A model generated the notes under the pieces. The model had not been told where the DNA came from and searched no databases. It saw only the letters and a program-made list of their open reading frames with translations. This document shows, piece after piece, positions 11,601 to 23,034 of a stretch of DNA of 64,000 nucleotides. The stretch lies in contig NC_087076.1 of NCBI RefSeq assembly GCF_026151205.1, forward strand, positions 5,942,902 to 6,006,901, written 5' to 3'. The number at the start of each line of letters is the position of its first letter. Within the stretch, counting starts at the first letter, position 1. A program made the translations under genes and the position numbers. Origin of the DNA: Bolinopsis microptera. Taxonomy: Eukaryota > Ctenophora > Tentaculata > Lobata > Bolinopsidae.

Positions 11601-14105
11601 CTGACTGATAGATTTTCTTTAAACTTTCCAGATAATTACATGGCTATATGACGGATAATGTGTACGAGTTTGGGAGAATTTCTATGTGCCAAACTTGAGA
11701 TATGACTTCAAAAACAAGAAAACTGTACCATAATATGGATTGGTCGAAAATCTAGTGTTTTAGTGAATAACTTATAATATATTTTCAATTTTATCAAGAT
11801 CTGACCGATAGATTTTCTTTAAACTTTTGAAATAGTTACATGGTTATATGGCAGATAATGTGTGAGAGTTTTGGAGAAATTCTATGTGCCAAACTAGAGA
11901 TATGACTTCAAACACAAGAAAATATCTCCAAATTGGCGGTTTCTAACGAAAATCAGGCATATATTTCAAGATCTGACTGATAGATTTTCTTTAAACTTTC
12001 CAGATAATTACATGGCTATATGACGGATAATGTGTACGAGTTTGGGAGAATTTCTATGTGCCAAACTTGAGATATGACTTCAAACACAAGAAAACTGTAC
12101 CATAATATGGATTGGTCGAAAATCGAGTGTTTTAGTGAATAACTTAGAATATATTTTAAATTTTCTCAAGATCTGACCAATAGATTTTCTTTAAACTTTT
12201 GAGATAGTTACATGGTTATATGGCAGATAATGTGTGAGAGTTTTGGAGAAATTCTATGTGCCAAACTTGAGATATGACTTCAAACACAAGAAAATATCTC
12301 CAAATTGGCGGTTTCTAACGGAACACAGGCATATATTTCGAGATCTAACCGATAGATTTTCATTAAACTTTCCAGATAGTTACATGGCTATAAGACGGAT
12401 AATCCGTGCAAGTTTGGGCGAATTTCTATGTGCCAAACTTGATATATGACTTCAAACACGACAAAACTGTACCATAATATGGATTGGTCGAAAATCGAGT
12501 GTTTTAGTGAATAACTTATAATATATTTTCAATTTTATCAAGATCTGACCGATAGATTTTCTTTAAACTTTTGAAATAGTTACATGGTTATATGGCGGAT
12601 AATGTGTGAGAGTTTTGGAGAAATTCTATGTGCCAAACTAGAGATATGACTTCAAACACAAGAAAATATCTCCAAATTGGCGGTTTCTAACGAAAATCAG
12701 GCATATATTTCAAGATCTGACTGATAGATTTTCTTTAAACTTTCCAGATAATTACATGGCTATATGACGGATAATGTGTACGAGTTTGGGAGAATTTCTA
12801 TGTGCCAAACTTGAGATATGACTTCAAACACAAGAAAACTGTACCATAATATGGATTGGTTGAAAATCGAGTGTTTTAGTGAATAACTTAGAATATATTT
12901 TAAATTTTCTCAAGATCTGACCAATAGATTTTCTTTAAACTTTTGAGATAGTTACATGGTTATATGGCAGATAATGTGTGAGAGTTTTGGAGAAATTCTA
13001 TGTGCCAAAGTTGAGATATGACTTCAAACACAAGAAAATATCTCCAAATTGGCGGTTTCTAACGGAACACAGGCATATATTTCGAGATCTAACTGATAGA
13101 TTTTCATAAAACTTTCCAGATAGTTACATGGCTATAAGACGGATAATCCGTGCAATTGTTAAGTTGGGCGAATTTCTATGTGCCAAACTTGATATATGAC
13201 TTCAAACACGACAAAACTGTACCATAATATGGATTGGTCGAAAATCGAGTGTTTTAGTGAATAACTTGAAATATATTTTCAATTTTATCAAGATCTGACC
13301 GATAGATTTTCTTTAAACTTTTGAAATAGTTACATGGTTATATGGCGGATAATGTGTGAGAGTTTTGGAGAAATTCTATGTGCCAAACTAGAGATATGAC
13401 TTCAAACACAAGAAAATATCTCCAAATTGGCGGTTTCTAACGAAAATCAGGCATATATTTCAAGATCTGACTGATAGATTTTCTTTAAACTTTCCAGATA
13501 ATTACATGGCTATATGACGGATAATGTGTACGAGTTTGGGAGAATTTCTATGTGCCAAACTTGAGATATGACTTCAAACACAAGAAAACTGTACCATAAT
13601 ATGGATTGGTTGAAAATCGAGTGTTTTAGTGAATAACTTAGAATATATTTTAAATTTTCTCAAGATCTGACCAATAGATTTTCTTTAAACTTTTGAGATA
13701 GTTACATGGTTATATGGCAGATAATGTGTGAGAGTTTTGGAGAAATTCTATGTGCCAAAGTTGAGATATGACTTCAAACACAAGAAAATATCTCCAAATT
13801 GGCGGTTTCTAACGGAACACAGGCATATATTTCGAGATCTAACTGATAGATTTTCATAAAACTTTCCAGATAGTTACATGGCTATAAGACGGATAATCCG
13901 TGCAATTGTTAAGTTTGGGCGAATTTCTATGTGCCAAACTTGATATATGACTTCAAACACGACAAAACTGTACCATAATATGGATTGGTCGAAAATCGAG
14001 TGTTTTAGTGAATAACTTGAAATATATTTTCGATTTTCTCAAGATCTGAACGATAGATTTTCTTTAAACTTTTTAAATGGTTACATGGTTATATGGTGGA
14101 TAATG
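8663..14105 (+). repeat. Satellite array, left arm (372-bp dimers of ~201 + 171 bp monomers)
   Basis: Type A units begin AAAACTGTACCATAATATGG, carry ATTGGTCGAAAATCGAGTG and run to CTTCAAACAC. Type B units begin AAGAAAATATCTCCAAATTG. Both share the body AAGATCTGAC-GATAGATTTTC...ACATGGCTATA...TATGTGCCAAACTTG. A plus B gives about 372 bp, and some units have an extra B. A 63-71-codon frame starting MPNLRYDFKHKK appears wherever B is intact; it is a by-product of homogenised repeats and not a gene. Confidence 0.95.
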
Positions 14106-14884
14106 TGTGAGAGTGGTAACACGACTCCTGTCCGACAGCGACATCTGTCCGACAGCGACATCTGTCCGACTCAGGGTACCAGAAAAAAACGACATCTGTC
14201 CGAAATTGTGACCTGATTTCAATACGACACATTTCCAATTAGAGACATGATCTAAACTGTTACTTGCTAAATTGTATACGTAACATGTCCAATTTGAGAT
14301 ATGATCTGAGCCATAGTTTACTACCACAGTTTATTTTCATTTGATGTTGATAAATTGGACAATAGTTTCAATGTTATTTAAATGTTATATGAATTAATTC
14401 AATATAATACAATATCACAGAATCAAATCTAAAGCATAGTCAAATTTCCGATGGCTTTAAGGAAATCCATAGGGTTGCTGTAGTTGTCGTAATCATCTAC
14501 AATTCTCTGAAGTTGTCGATCATAACGGATCCATTTGGGTGCACGTTGCTCAGGTAGTTCCCGCCCGTCTCTTTTGGTTTTCTTCACGTCTGTAAGGGCT
14601 TGTTCTGCTTTAAGGAACTTCCAAATTGTGGGCTTCGAGCAGGAGAGCATTGAATGGAATCCGTGATTGTGGATTGCGATAAGTGATCCCCATACTGCTG
14701 TCCTATATGTACTCATCACTCATGTCCTGTTCTCAACTAGTCAATCACGTATCGATGGATCAGATCTTAAGGAATCACATCAGCTTTAGAACGTCACGAG
14801 ATTACCTGTGAGCTTGTGAAATACGAATGTGAACCGAAATGACAATATGATCCGAAATTCGGACAGATGTCGCCAAAAAATACT
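14106..14884. other. Core between the two satellite arms
   Basis: Unique DNA of about 0.8 kb. The edges carry GACATCTGTCCGA motifs (about 14141-14200, and inverted near 14856-14872), so the inversion extends slightly into the core. It holds the transposase remnant at 14429-14719 on the minus strand. Confidence 0.8.
14429..14719 (-). pseudogene. MULE-type transposase C-terminal remnant
   Basis: A 96-codon frame on the minus strand. Its middle reads GFHSMLSCSKPTIWKFLKAE, then a basic stretch and RAPKWIRYDRQLQ. This arrangement (a glycine-phenylalanine-histidine block, PTIWKF, then a charged helix) is what follows the last catalytic residue in animal MULE transposases, often found with FLYWCH zinc fingers. 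The catalytic D-D-E region and N-terminus are absent, so the fragment cannot work as a transposase. Its place at the exact centre of the inverted satellite arms is why the structure is called MULE-derived. The family assignment comes from pattern memory. Confidence 0.6.
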
Positions 14885-17800
14885 CCTGTCCGGCACATAG
14901 AAATTCTCCCAAACTCGTACACATTATCCGTCTTATAGCCATGTAATTATCTGGAAAGTTTAAAGAAAATCTATCATTCAGATCTTGAAATATATTCCTG
15001 TGTTCCGCCGAGACCGCCAATTTGGAGATATTTTCTTGTGTTTGAAGTCATATCTCAAGTTTGGCACATAGAATTTCTCCAAAACTCTTACACGTTATCC
15101 GCCATATAACCATGTAACTATCTCAAAAGTTTAAAGAAAATCTATCGGTCAGATCTTGAGAAAATCGAAAATATATTCTAAGTTATTCACTAAAACACTC
15201 GATTTTCGACCAATCCATATTATGGTACAGTTTTGTCGTGTTTGAAGTCATATCTTAAGTTTGGCACATAGAAATTTGCCCAAACTCGCACGTATTATCT
15301 GTCTTATAGCCATGTAACTATCTGGAAAGTTTAATGCAAATCTATCAGTTAGATCTCGAAATATATGCCTGTGTTCCGTTAGAAACCGCCAATTTGGAGA
15401 TATTTTCTTGTGTTTGAAGTCATATCTCAAGTTTGGCACATAGAAATTCTCCAAAACTCGTACAAATTATCTGTCATATAGCCATGTAATTATCTGGAAA
15501 GTTTAAAGAAAATCTATCATTCAGATCTTGAAATATATTCCTGTGTTCCGCCGAGACCGCCAATTTGGAGATATTTTCTTGTGTTTGAAGTCATATCTCA
15601 AGTTTGGCACATAGAAATTCTCCCAAACTCGTACACATTATCCGTCATATAGCCATGTAATTATCTGGAAAGTTTAAAGAAAATCTATCAGTCAGATCTT
15701 GAAATATATGCCTGTTTTCCGTTAGAAACCGCCAATTTGGAGATATTTTCTTGTATTTGAAGTCATATCTCAAGTTTGGCACATAGAAATTCTCCAAAAC
15801 TCGTACACATTATCCGTCATATAGCCATGTAATTATCTGGAAAGTTTAAAGAAAATCTATCAGTCAGATCTTGAAATATATTCCTGTGTTCCGTTAGAAA
15901 CCGCCAATTTGGAGATATTTTCTTGTGTTTGAAGTCATATCTCAAGTTTATCAGATAGAATTTCTCCAAAACTCTTACACATTATCCGCCATATAACCAT
16001 GTAACTATCTCAAAAGTTTAAAGAAAATCTATCGGTCAGATCTTGAGAAAATCGAAAATATATTCTAAGTTATTCACTAAAACACTCGATTTTCGACCAA
16101 TCCATAATATTATGGTACAGTTTTGTCGTGTTTGAAGTCATATCTTAAGTTTGGCACATAGAAATTTGCCCAAACTCGCACGGATTATCTGTCTTATAGC
16201 CATGTAACTATCTGGAAAGTTTAATGCAAATCTATCAGTTAGATCTCGAAATATATGCCTGTTTTCCGTTAGAAACCGCCAATTTGGAGATATTTTCTTG
16301 TGTTTGAAGTCATATCTCAAGTTTGGCACATAGAAATTCTCCCAAACTCGTACACATTATCCGTCATATAGCCATGTAATTATTTCAAAAGTTTAAAGAA
16401 AATCTATTGGTCAGATCTTGAGAAAATCGAAAATATATTCTAAGTTATTCACTAAAACACTCGATTTTCGACCAATCCATATTATGGTACAGTTTTGTCG
16501 TGTTTGAAGTCATATATCAAGTTTGGCACATAGAAATTCGCCCAAACTTGCACGGATTATCCATCTTATAGCCATGTAACTGTCTGGAAAGTTCAATGAA
16601 AATCTATCATTAAGATCTTGAAATATATGCCTGTGTTCCGTTAGGAACCGCCAATTTGGAGATATTTTCTTGTGTTTGAAGTCATATCTCAAGTTTGGCA
16701 CATAGAAATTCTCCCAAACTCGTACACATTATCCGTCATATAGCCATGTAATTATCTGGAAAGTTTAAAGAAAATCTATCGGTCAGATCTTGAGAAAATC
16801 GAAAATATATTCTAAGTTATTCACTAAAACACTCGATTTTCGACCAATCCATAATATTATGGTACAGTTTTGTCGTGTTTGAAGTCATATCTTAAGTTTG
16901 GCACATAGAAATTTGCCCAAACTCGCACGGATTATCTGTCTTATAGCCATGTAACTATCTGGAAAGTTTAATGCAAATCTATCAGTTAGATCTCGAAATA
17001 TATGCCTGTTTTCCGTTAGAAACCGCCAATTTGGAGATATTTTCTTGTGTTTGAAGTCATATCTCAAGTTTGGCACATAGAAATTCTCCCAAACTCGTAC
17101 ACATTATCCGTCATATAGCCATGTAATTATTTCAAAAGTTTAAAGAAAATCTATTGGTCAGATCTTGAGAAAATCGAAAATATATTCTAAGTTATTCACT
17201 AAAACACTCGATTTTCGACCAATCCATATTATGGTACAGTTTTGTCGTGTTTGAAGTCATATATCAAGTTTGGCACATAGAAATTCGCCCAAACTTGCAC
17301 GGATTATCCATCTTATAGCCATGTAACTGTCTGGAAAGTTCAATGAAAATCTATCAGTTAGATCTTGAAATATATGCCTGTTTTCCGTTAGAAACCGCCA
17401 ATTTGGAGATATTTTCTTGTGTTTGAAGTCATATCTCAAGTTTGGCACATAGAAATTCTCCCAAACTCGTACACATTATCCGTCATATAGCCATGTAATT
17501 ATTTCAAAAGTTTAAAGAAAATCTATTGGTCAGATCTTGAGAAAATCGAAAATATATTCTAAGTTATTCACTAAAACACTCGATTTTCGACCAATCCATA
17601 TTATGGTACAGTTTTGTCGTGTTTGAAGTCATATATCAAGTTTGGCACATAGAAATTCGCCCAAACTTGCACGGATTATCCATCTTATAGCCATGTAACT
17701 GTCTGGAAAGTTCAATGAAAATCTATCAGTTAGATCTTGAAATATATGCCTGTTTTCCGTTAGAAACCGCCAATTTGGAGATATTTTCTTGTGTTTGAAG

Positions 17801-19058
17801 TCATATCTCAAGTTTGGCACATAGAAATTCTCCCAAACTCGTACACATTATCCGTCATATAGCCATGTAATTATTTCAAAAGTTTAAAGAAAATCTATTG
17901 GTCAGATCTTGAGAAAATCGAAAATATATTCTAAGTTATTCACTAAAACACTCGATTTTCGACCAATCCATATTATGGTACAGTTTTGTCGTGTTTGAAG
18001 TCATATATCAAGTTTGGCACATAGAAATTCGCCCAAACTTGCACGGATTATCCATCTTATAGCCATGTAACTGTCTGGAAAGTTCAATGAAAATCTATCA
18101 GTTAGATCTTGAAATATATGCCTGTGTACCGTTAGGAACCGCCAATTTGGAGATATTTTCTTGTGTTTGAAGTCATATCTCAAGTTTGGCACATAGAAAT
18201 TCTCCCAAACTCGAACACATTATCCGTCATATAGCCATGTAATTATCTGGAAAGTTTAAAGAAAATCTATTGGTCAGATCTTGAAATATATTCCTGTGTT
18301 CCGCCTAAACCGCCAATTTGGAGATATTTTCTTGTGTTTGAAGTCATATCTCAAGTTTGGCACATAGAAATTCTCCAAAACTCGTACACATTATCCGTCA
18401 TATAGCCATGTAATTATTTCAAAAGTTTAAAGAAAATCTATTGGTCAGATCTTGAGAAAATCGAAAATATATTCTAAGTTATTCACTAAAACACTCGATT
18501 TTCGACCAATCCATATTATGGTACAGTTTTGTCGTGTTTGAAGTCATATATCAAGTTTGGCACATAGAAATTCGCCCAAACTTGCACGGATTATCCATCT
18601 TATAGCCATGTAACTGTCTGGAAAGTTCAATGAAAATCTATCAGTTAGATCTTGAAATATATGCCTGTGTTCCGTTAGGAACCGCCAATTTGGAGATATT
18701 TTCTTGTGTTTGAAGTCATATCTCAAGTTTGGCACATAGAAATTCTCCCAAACTCGTACACATTATCCGTCATATAGCCATGTAATTATCTGGAAAGTTT
18801 AAAGAAAATCTATTGGTCAGATCTTGAAATATATTCCTGTGTTCCGCCTAAACCGCCAATTTGGAGATATTTTCTTGTGTTTGAAGTCATATCTCAAGTG
18901 TGGCAAATAGAAATTCTCCCAAACTTGCTCAGATTATCCGTCTTATAGCTGTAGAAATATCTGGAAAGTTTAAAAAAATTCTATCAGTTAGATCTCGAGA
19001 TAATCGACTTTCGTCAAATATTGTACCATGGTACAGTTTGGTACGGAAAGTCCAACTC
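14885..19058 (-). repeat. Satellite array, right arm (inverted copy of the left arm)
   Basis: Same A/B monomers as the left arm but on the minus strand. The conserved 63-codon frame recurs with starts at 16138, 16510, 16885, 17257, 17629, 18001 and 18544, giving spacings of 372, 375, 372, 372, 372 and 543 bp; 543 is one dimer plus an extra 171-bp B unit. The outermost unit (after about 18900) is more diverged. Confidence 0.95.
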
Positions 19059-19274
19059 CCGAAATTTGGCAACTATCAACATCATGGCACAATTAAGTCG
19101 CATGCCCAGTAAATTGCTAATCAAATGTACAGTCTACAGTGTATGAATTCATGAACGAATTTATTAATGCAGATTGGTATAACAACTATCGTAAATGCTA
19201 TTTTGTATTAACAGTGGAAAGTGTTCTTAAGGGAGACTGTTGTGCAGCCATGCCGGGAGTTATAAAACACGTCA

Positions 19275-19656
19275 TTAAAAACACTTTTCAACTACAAAAC
19301 TTAACCACAAAACCAGCTTTGAGCACTATTTCTAGGTTCTGAAACGACTAAATGATGCGAATTATAAATCCCCAGAGCTGATCCCACTCTACATTAAAAA
19401 CACTTTCCAACTACAAAACTTAACCACAAAACCGACTCTGAGCAGTTAGCACTATTTCTAGGTTATGAAACGACTAAATGATGCGAATTATAAATCCTCA
19501 GAGCTGATCCCACTCTAAATTAAAAACACTTTCCAACTACAAAACTTAACCACAAACCGACTCTGAGCACTATTTCTAGGTTCTGAAACGACTAAATGAT
19601 GCGAATTATAAATCCTCAGAGCTGATCCCACTCTACATTAAAAACACTTTCCAACT
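19275..19656. repeat. ~120-bp tandem repeat, left part
   Basis: Just over three units containing CTTAACCACAAAACC, GAGCACTATTTCTAGGTTCTG, AACGACTAAATGATGCGAA and CAGAGCTGATCCCACTC. The array continues at 21000-21405 in the same orientation and phase; an inserted element separates the two parts. Confidence 0.92.
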
Positions 19657-20999
19657 GGATTGTTCAGCCCTTCACTTTCATTGTTCAGCCCTACACTAAT
19701 AGCATACGTTTGTTTAATTTGCTCTCTTATCTGCTTTTTTATCTCGCCTAATTGTTTAACGGTGAGATATTGTGCCTTTCACCTTGTGGCTTAGCCTTGC
19801 ATCATGGCAGCTGTGGACAACACGGAGATCGACAGTATTATGTTTAAAGCTGAGGATTGGATGACAAGAGTTATGGATCAGTTCGGTTGTGAAGAACCAA
19901 TTCACATAACTTCTGTATTGTGCAAACACTTTTTGACTAAAAGGACATTAAATCTAGAGGATAAGGAAAAGTTTGCATTTGGTTCGCTTTCAAAATGACA
20001 ATTTGAAGAAGATGAAAAACAGATTGAGCTCAATCAAGGATCAGTTGATTGAGAATCAGAAATTGGTCATCAGCGCTCAGGAATCAACAATTGACTGCAG
20101 AAACAGTTGCAGGCAGTGCAGACCGTCGTCAAAGACACGGTAGAAAGTCAGTTTAAATCGTACAGCGATACAGTTCAGGAAAACGTCAAGGTTTTTCAAC
20201 CTGAAAGTTCAGTTACTGCCGAGACTTTGAAGGAAGTCGTCAAGTCTGTGGTGCAAGCAGAAGACCGGAGCAAGAACACTATGATTTTTGGTTTGCCTGA
20301 AGATTCCAGTAAAGACTTGAACAAAACTGTCGAAGAAATTTTTGAAGAGATTGGACTGAAACCAGCAATGGAGCTCAGTAGAGTTGGCAAGTCGAAGGAG
20401 AAAACTACTCGGCCAGTCAAGGTTACTCTGTCCAGTTCCAGTACAGCCTATCAAAAAATCAGTCAAGCTCGAAAGCTGCGACAATCAGAGAAGTTGAGCT
20501 CAGTCTTCATTAGTCCAGACCGCTCTTTGGAGGATCGTGTTAAGCACAGTCTTCTTGTTCAAAACCTGCATAAGAAGAAAGAAGCTGAGCCAAACAAGCA
20601 CCACTACATCAAAGGAGGGACAATTCATACTGAAGAAAAATCAGTGAGATGAGTGTGGCTTTCACTAGAGTGCATTTTTTACAATACATGTGTTGTTATT
20701 TCATTAGGGACGATAGTGTTTGTATGAGGATGGGAACTTGTCCCGTTGTGATACAATTTTTTGTTTTATTGAGTCATTCATTCTGGCCGTTGGCGGTTGG
20801 AGCACACAAAACTTTAAGTTTTCGCGATATTTGTCAGATGAGGTTTAAATTCCATCGTAAAGTTGCTGTTCTACACAGTGAGGCATTTTCCTATCAAGAG
20901 TGCAGTGCCCTTGTGAGGGATTATTACGATTTTTATAATATATTTGTTAAGATTTAAATTGGTCATTAGAACCACCCGGGCACCGTCTAGGTTTTCAAT
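19657..20999 (+). mobile_element. ORF1-only, LINE-like retroelement inserted in the 120-bp repeat
   Basis: CAACT precedes (19652-19656) and follows (21000-21004) the segment, and the interrupted repeat unit resumes at the next base: a 5-bp target duplication. The 5' part has two TTGTTCAGCCC-type monomers, then an ORF1-like coding region (19804-20652) and about 350 bp of 3' sequence with no endonuclease or reverse transcriptase. The layout recalls half-LINE elements that keep only ORF1. A 5' fragment of a second copy lies at 34736-35084 on the other strand. Confidence 0.7.
19804..20652 (+). pseudogene. LINE ORF1-like RNA-binding protein, frame-disrupted
   Basis: Starts with ATG at 19804 (MAAVDNTEIDSIMF). 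The frame stops at 19998, continues in the +1 frame from about 19985 to about 20100 (a lysine/glutamine-rich, probably coiled-coil stretch), and returns to the first frame until 20652. The two shifts compensate. The downstream part has EDRSKNTMIFGLPED, then RVGKSKEKTTRPVKVTL and AYQKISQARKLRQ, the pattern of the RRM-like and C-terminal RNA-binding region of LINE ORF1 proteins. Such proteins bind element RNA as nucleic-acid chaperones. Unless the assembly is wrong, this copy is inactive. Confidence 0.7.
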
Positions 21000-21405
21000 C
21001 AACTAAAAAACTTAACCACAAAACCGACTCTGAGCACTATTTCTAGGTTCTGAAACGACTAAATGATGCGAATTACAAATCCCCAGAGCTGATCCCACTC
21101 TAAATTAAAAACACTTTCCAACTTCAAAACTTAACCACAAAACCAGCTCTGAGCACTATTTCTAGGTTCTGAAACGACTAAATGATGCGAATTATAAATC
21201 CTCAGAGCTGATCCCACTCTAAATTAAAAACACTTTCCAACTTCAAAACTTAACCACAAAACCAGCTCTGAGCACTATTTCTAGGTTCTGAAACGACTAA
21301 ATGATGCGAATTATAAATCCTCAGAGCTGATCCCACTCTACATTAAAAACACTTTCCAACTACAAAACTTAACCACAAAACCAGCTCTGCGCACTATTTC
21401 TATAG
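21000..21405. repeat. ~120-bp tandem repeat, right part
   Basis: More than three further units of the repeat seen at 19275-19656, restarting in mid-unit directly after the CAACT duplication of the inserted element. Confidence 0.92.
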
Positions 21406-21745
21406 GATCGATTACAATTCTATTTGTACCTATAGCATATGTCAGTACACCTGCGAGCAAATGAGGATCAACATTTTTAACAGCTATTCATTAAACTTAT
21501 ATATAAGGTATAACACAAGTGGCACTGATGCAGATGAATCATGGATAATTATTGACTGTTGACAAAAACTCGAAGTTTGAAATCCAAAGTATAAAGCTGC
21601 ATGTAGTAGAAACGTAATTGGGAAATCAGGATTAAATATGATCACACGTAACGCGCGGATATAACATGTGCTTTATCCAATGCGAAACTAAAAGTGATGA
21701 AATAAGAAAATCGACTGTAGAGTGATTTAGCGCGACCGTTATACT

Positions 21746-21979
21746 TATCTGCCCACGAGTGCTGGTATCAGTTTGTGTCTTAAAAAACTCTCTAGTGGTC
21801 TGAATAGTTCTGCTATGTTGGAAACAGTTCTTTGAAGGTATTGCCATCTGCAATTTACTCCTTTAGTATATGCAGCTAACGCTGCCTGTGGCTCATCGGC
21901 AGCAAAAGTAAAAAGTTTCTCTATATCCTTTACCCATTTCTCTACTTTCTTTTTGACATGATATTCCTCCTTGTATTGA
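21746..21979 (-). pseudogene. Retroelement polyprotein fragment (reverse-transcriptase-associated tail)
   Basis: A 77-codon open frame on the minus strand without its own ATG, ending in TAA at 21746-21748. It contains DEPQAALAAYTKGV, WQYLQRTVSNIAELFRPLE and LIPALVGR. This block (PQAAYAA-THG, then a tyrosine-leucine-arginine-threonine stretch and PL...PAL) is common downstream of reverse transcriptases in invertebrate retroelements. No start and no catalytic domain are visible, so it is a fragment. The match is recalled, not searched. Confidence 0.5.
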
Positions 21980-22004
21980 ACCTAGGGGTTCCGATTACCG
22001 CTCC

Positions 22005-22462
22005 GAGGTAATAATATATGTATTATTACCTCGGAGTCCGCCGCGGACTCCGGCGGAGTGCTTGGCGGACTCCGAGCGGAGTCCGCCGAGCTGGCGGAGT
22101 CCGCCAAGCTCCGCCGGACTCCGCCGGATTCAAGTCTGGCGGAGAGGTCCGGCGGAGTCCGCCAAGCACTCCGCCGGAGTCCGCGGCGGACCGGAGTCCG
22201 CCTAGTGGCTTAGTCCGCGGCGGACACTCCACCGAGCCGCCGCGGAGCCGCTCGGAGTCCGCGGCGGACTTTAAAGTCCGCTCGGAGTCCGCTCGGCTCC
22301 GCTCGGAGTCCGCCAAAATGTACTCGAGTCCACTGTAAATACATTTTGGCGGAGCACCGCCGGAGTCCGCTCGGAGTCCGGCGGCTCCGCCGGAGTCCGC
22401 TCGGAGTCCGCTCGGAGTCCGGCGGCTCCGCCGCGGACTCGACTCCGCGCCGGATAGTGCCG
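22005..22462. repeat. GC-rich CGGAGTCCGC repeat block with a palindromic left edge
   Basis: About 450 bp of interspersed CGGAGTCCGC, CGGCGGAGTCC and CTCGGAGTCCG, far richer in GC than anything nearby. The left edge is a hairpin: CTCCGAGGTAATAATA and TATTATTACCTCGGAG around ATATG. Because the motif is short and partly self-complementary, long frames open on both strands; they show no protein character. Confidence 0.85.
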
Positions 22463-22560
22463 AGATAATCATAATATAATTAAGACTTCTTAAATATTAT
22501 GTATACATTATATACAATAATTATAATAATCGATATTTCTAAGATCCGTGTTGCAGCACA

Positions 22561-23034
22561 TTTCATCCCAGTTTATCATAACTTACAAATCAACAGATAT
22601 GTGGAGCCCTGTGGTTAATAACGAGAGTATCCCTGTTACTGATCTGGATACTTGTTACCTGCACCTGAGAACAGACAGCACTGTGGGTAGTAGGAAGAAT
22701 ATAGTTATACAGTTCTATAATGAGGAAGGATATGATGGAGGACGTATTGATATCTGGTTCTTTACTCCTGTAAAGTATCGGCTTAGATATTGTTATTACT
22801 ACACGTACGGTGAAGGGAGTCCCTTCGATAGTCTAGTACCTGCAGAAACAGATAAACACTGGGTATTAGAGAGACGTGGCTACAGGATCAAAGTATATTG
22901 TAATGGAAAACAGGTACTCAACATAACAGCATCATCTGAAACGTGTAGAGATACAAAATGGAATACTTATTGGGGAAGAGAAGTGAGCGGAATAGAGCTT
23001 AGTACAGACAGCACTACCTCTTATTATCATATAG
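22561..23034 (+). CDS. Gene 1 exon: FAMeT domain
   Basis: Encodes a FAMeT-type domain (named after farnesoic acid O-methyltransferase; usually not an enzyme and probably carbohydrate- or protein-binding). Typical features seen: RTDSTVGSRKN, YNEEGYDGG, then KVYCNGKQVLN and GREVSGIELSTDSTTS. Paired cysteines lie on the strands. Donor GTTAGT at 23035, phase 1. The acceptor is ambiguous (GTTGCAG at 22556 or TCCCAG at 22571), and neither gives the phase-1 start of the matching exon in gene 2. Confidence 0.65.

Larger units (their letters stand above)
8663..19058. mobile_element. Giant foldback element: inverted satellite arms around a MULE remnant
   Basis: A direct-orientation satellite array (to about 14105) is followed by a ~0.8 kb core and then the same satellite in reverse orientation (from about 14885). 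The outermost units resemble each other (ACTTTC...AAACTGTACCAT at both ends). The flanks carry CCGAAATTC (8654-8662) and CCGAAATTT (19059-19067), an 8-of-9 match in the size range expected for MULE target duplications. The core encodes a MULE-type transposase tail. Drosophila foldback/NOF elements, also MULE-related, likewise have inverted arms made of tandem repeats. Exact ends are uncertain by a few bases. It lacks catalytic transposase sequence, so it is non-autonomous. Confidence 0.7.

Noticed and set aside
9022-18735. Repeated 63-93-codon frames starting MPNLRYDFKHKK, on both strands
   Set aside because: They are the same satellite monomer read over and over. Conservation follows from repeat homogenisation and there are no splice or start signals beyond chance ATGs.
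8663-19058. Relation to primate alpha satellite because of the 171-bp monomer
   Set aside because: Only the length agrees; no sequence feature supports it.
20649-20957. 102-codon frame after ORF1
   Set aside because: No recognisable motif and no relation to a LINE endonuclease; probably the non-coding 3' part of the element.
22018-22472. Frames of 106 and 148 codons in the GC-rich block
   Set aside because: A low-complexity CGGAGTCCGC repeat opens both strands; no domain character.
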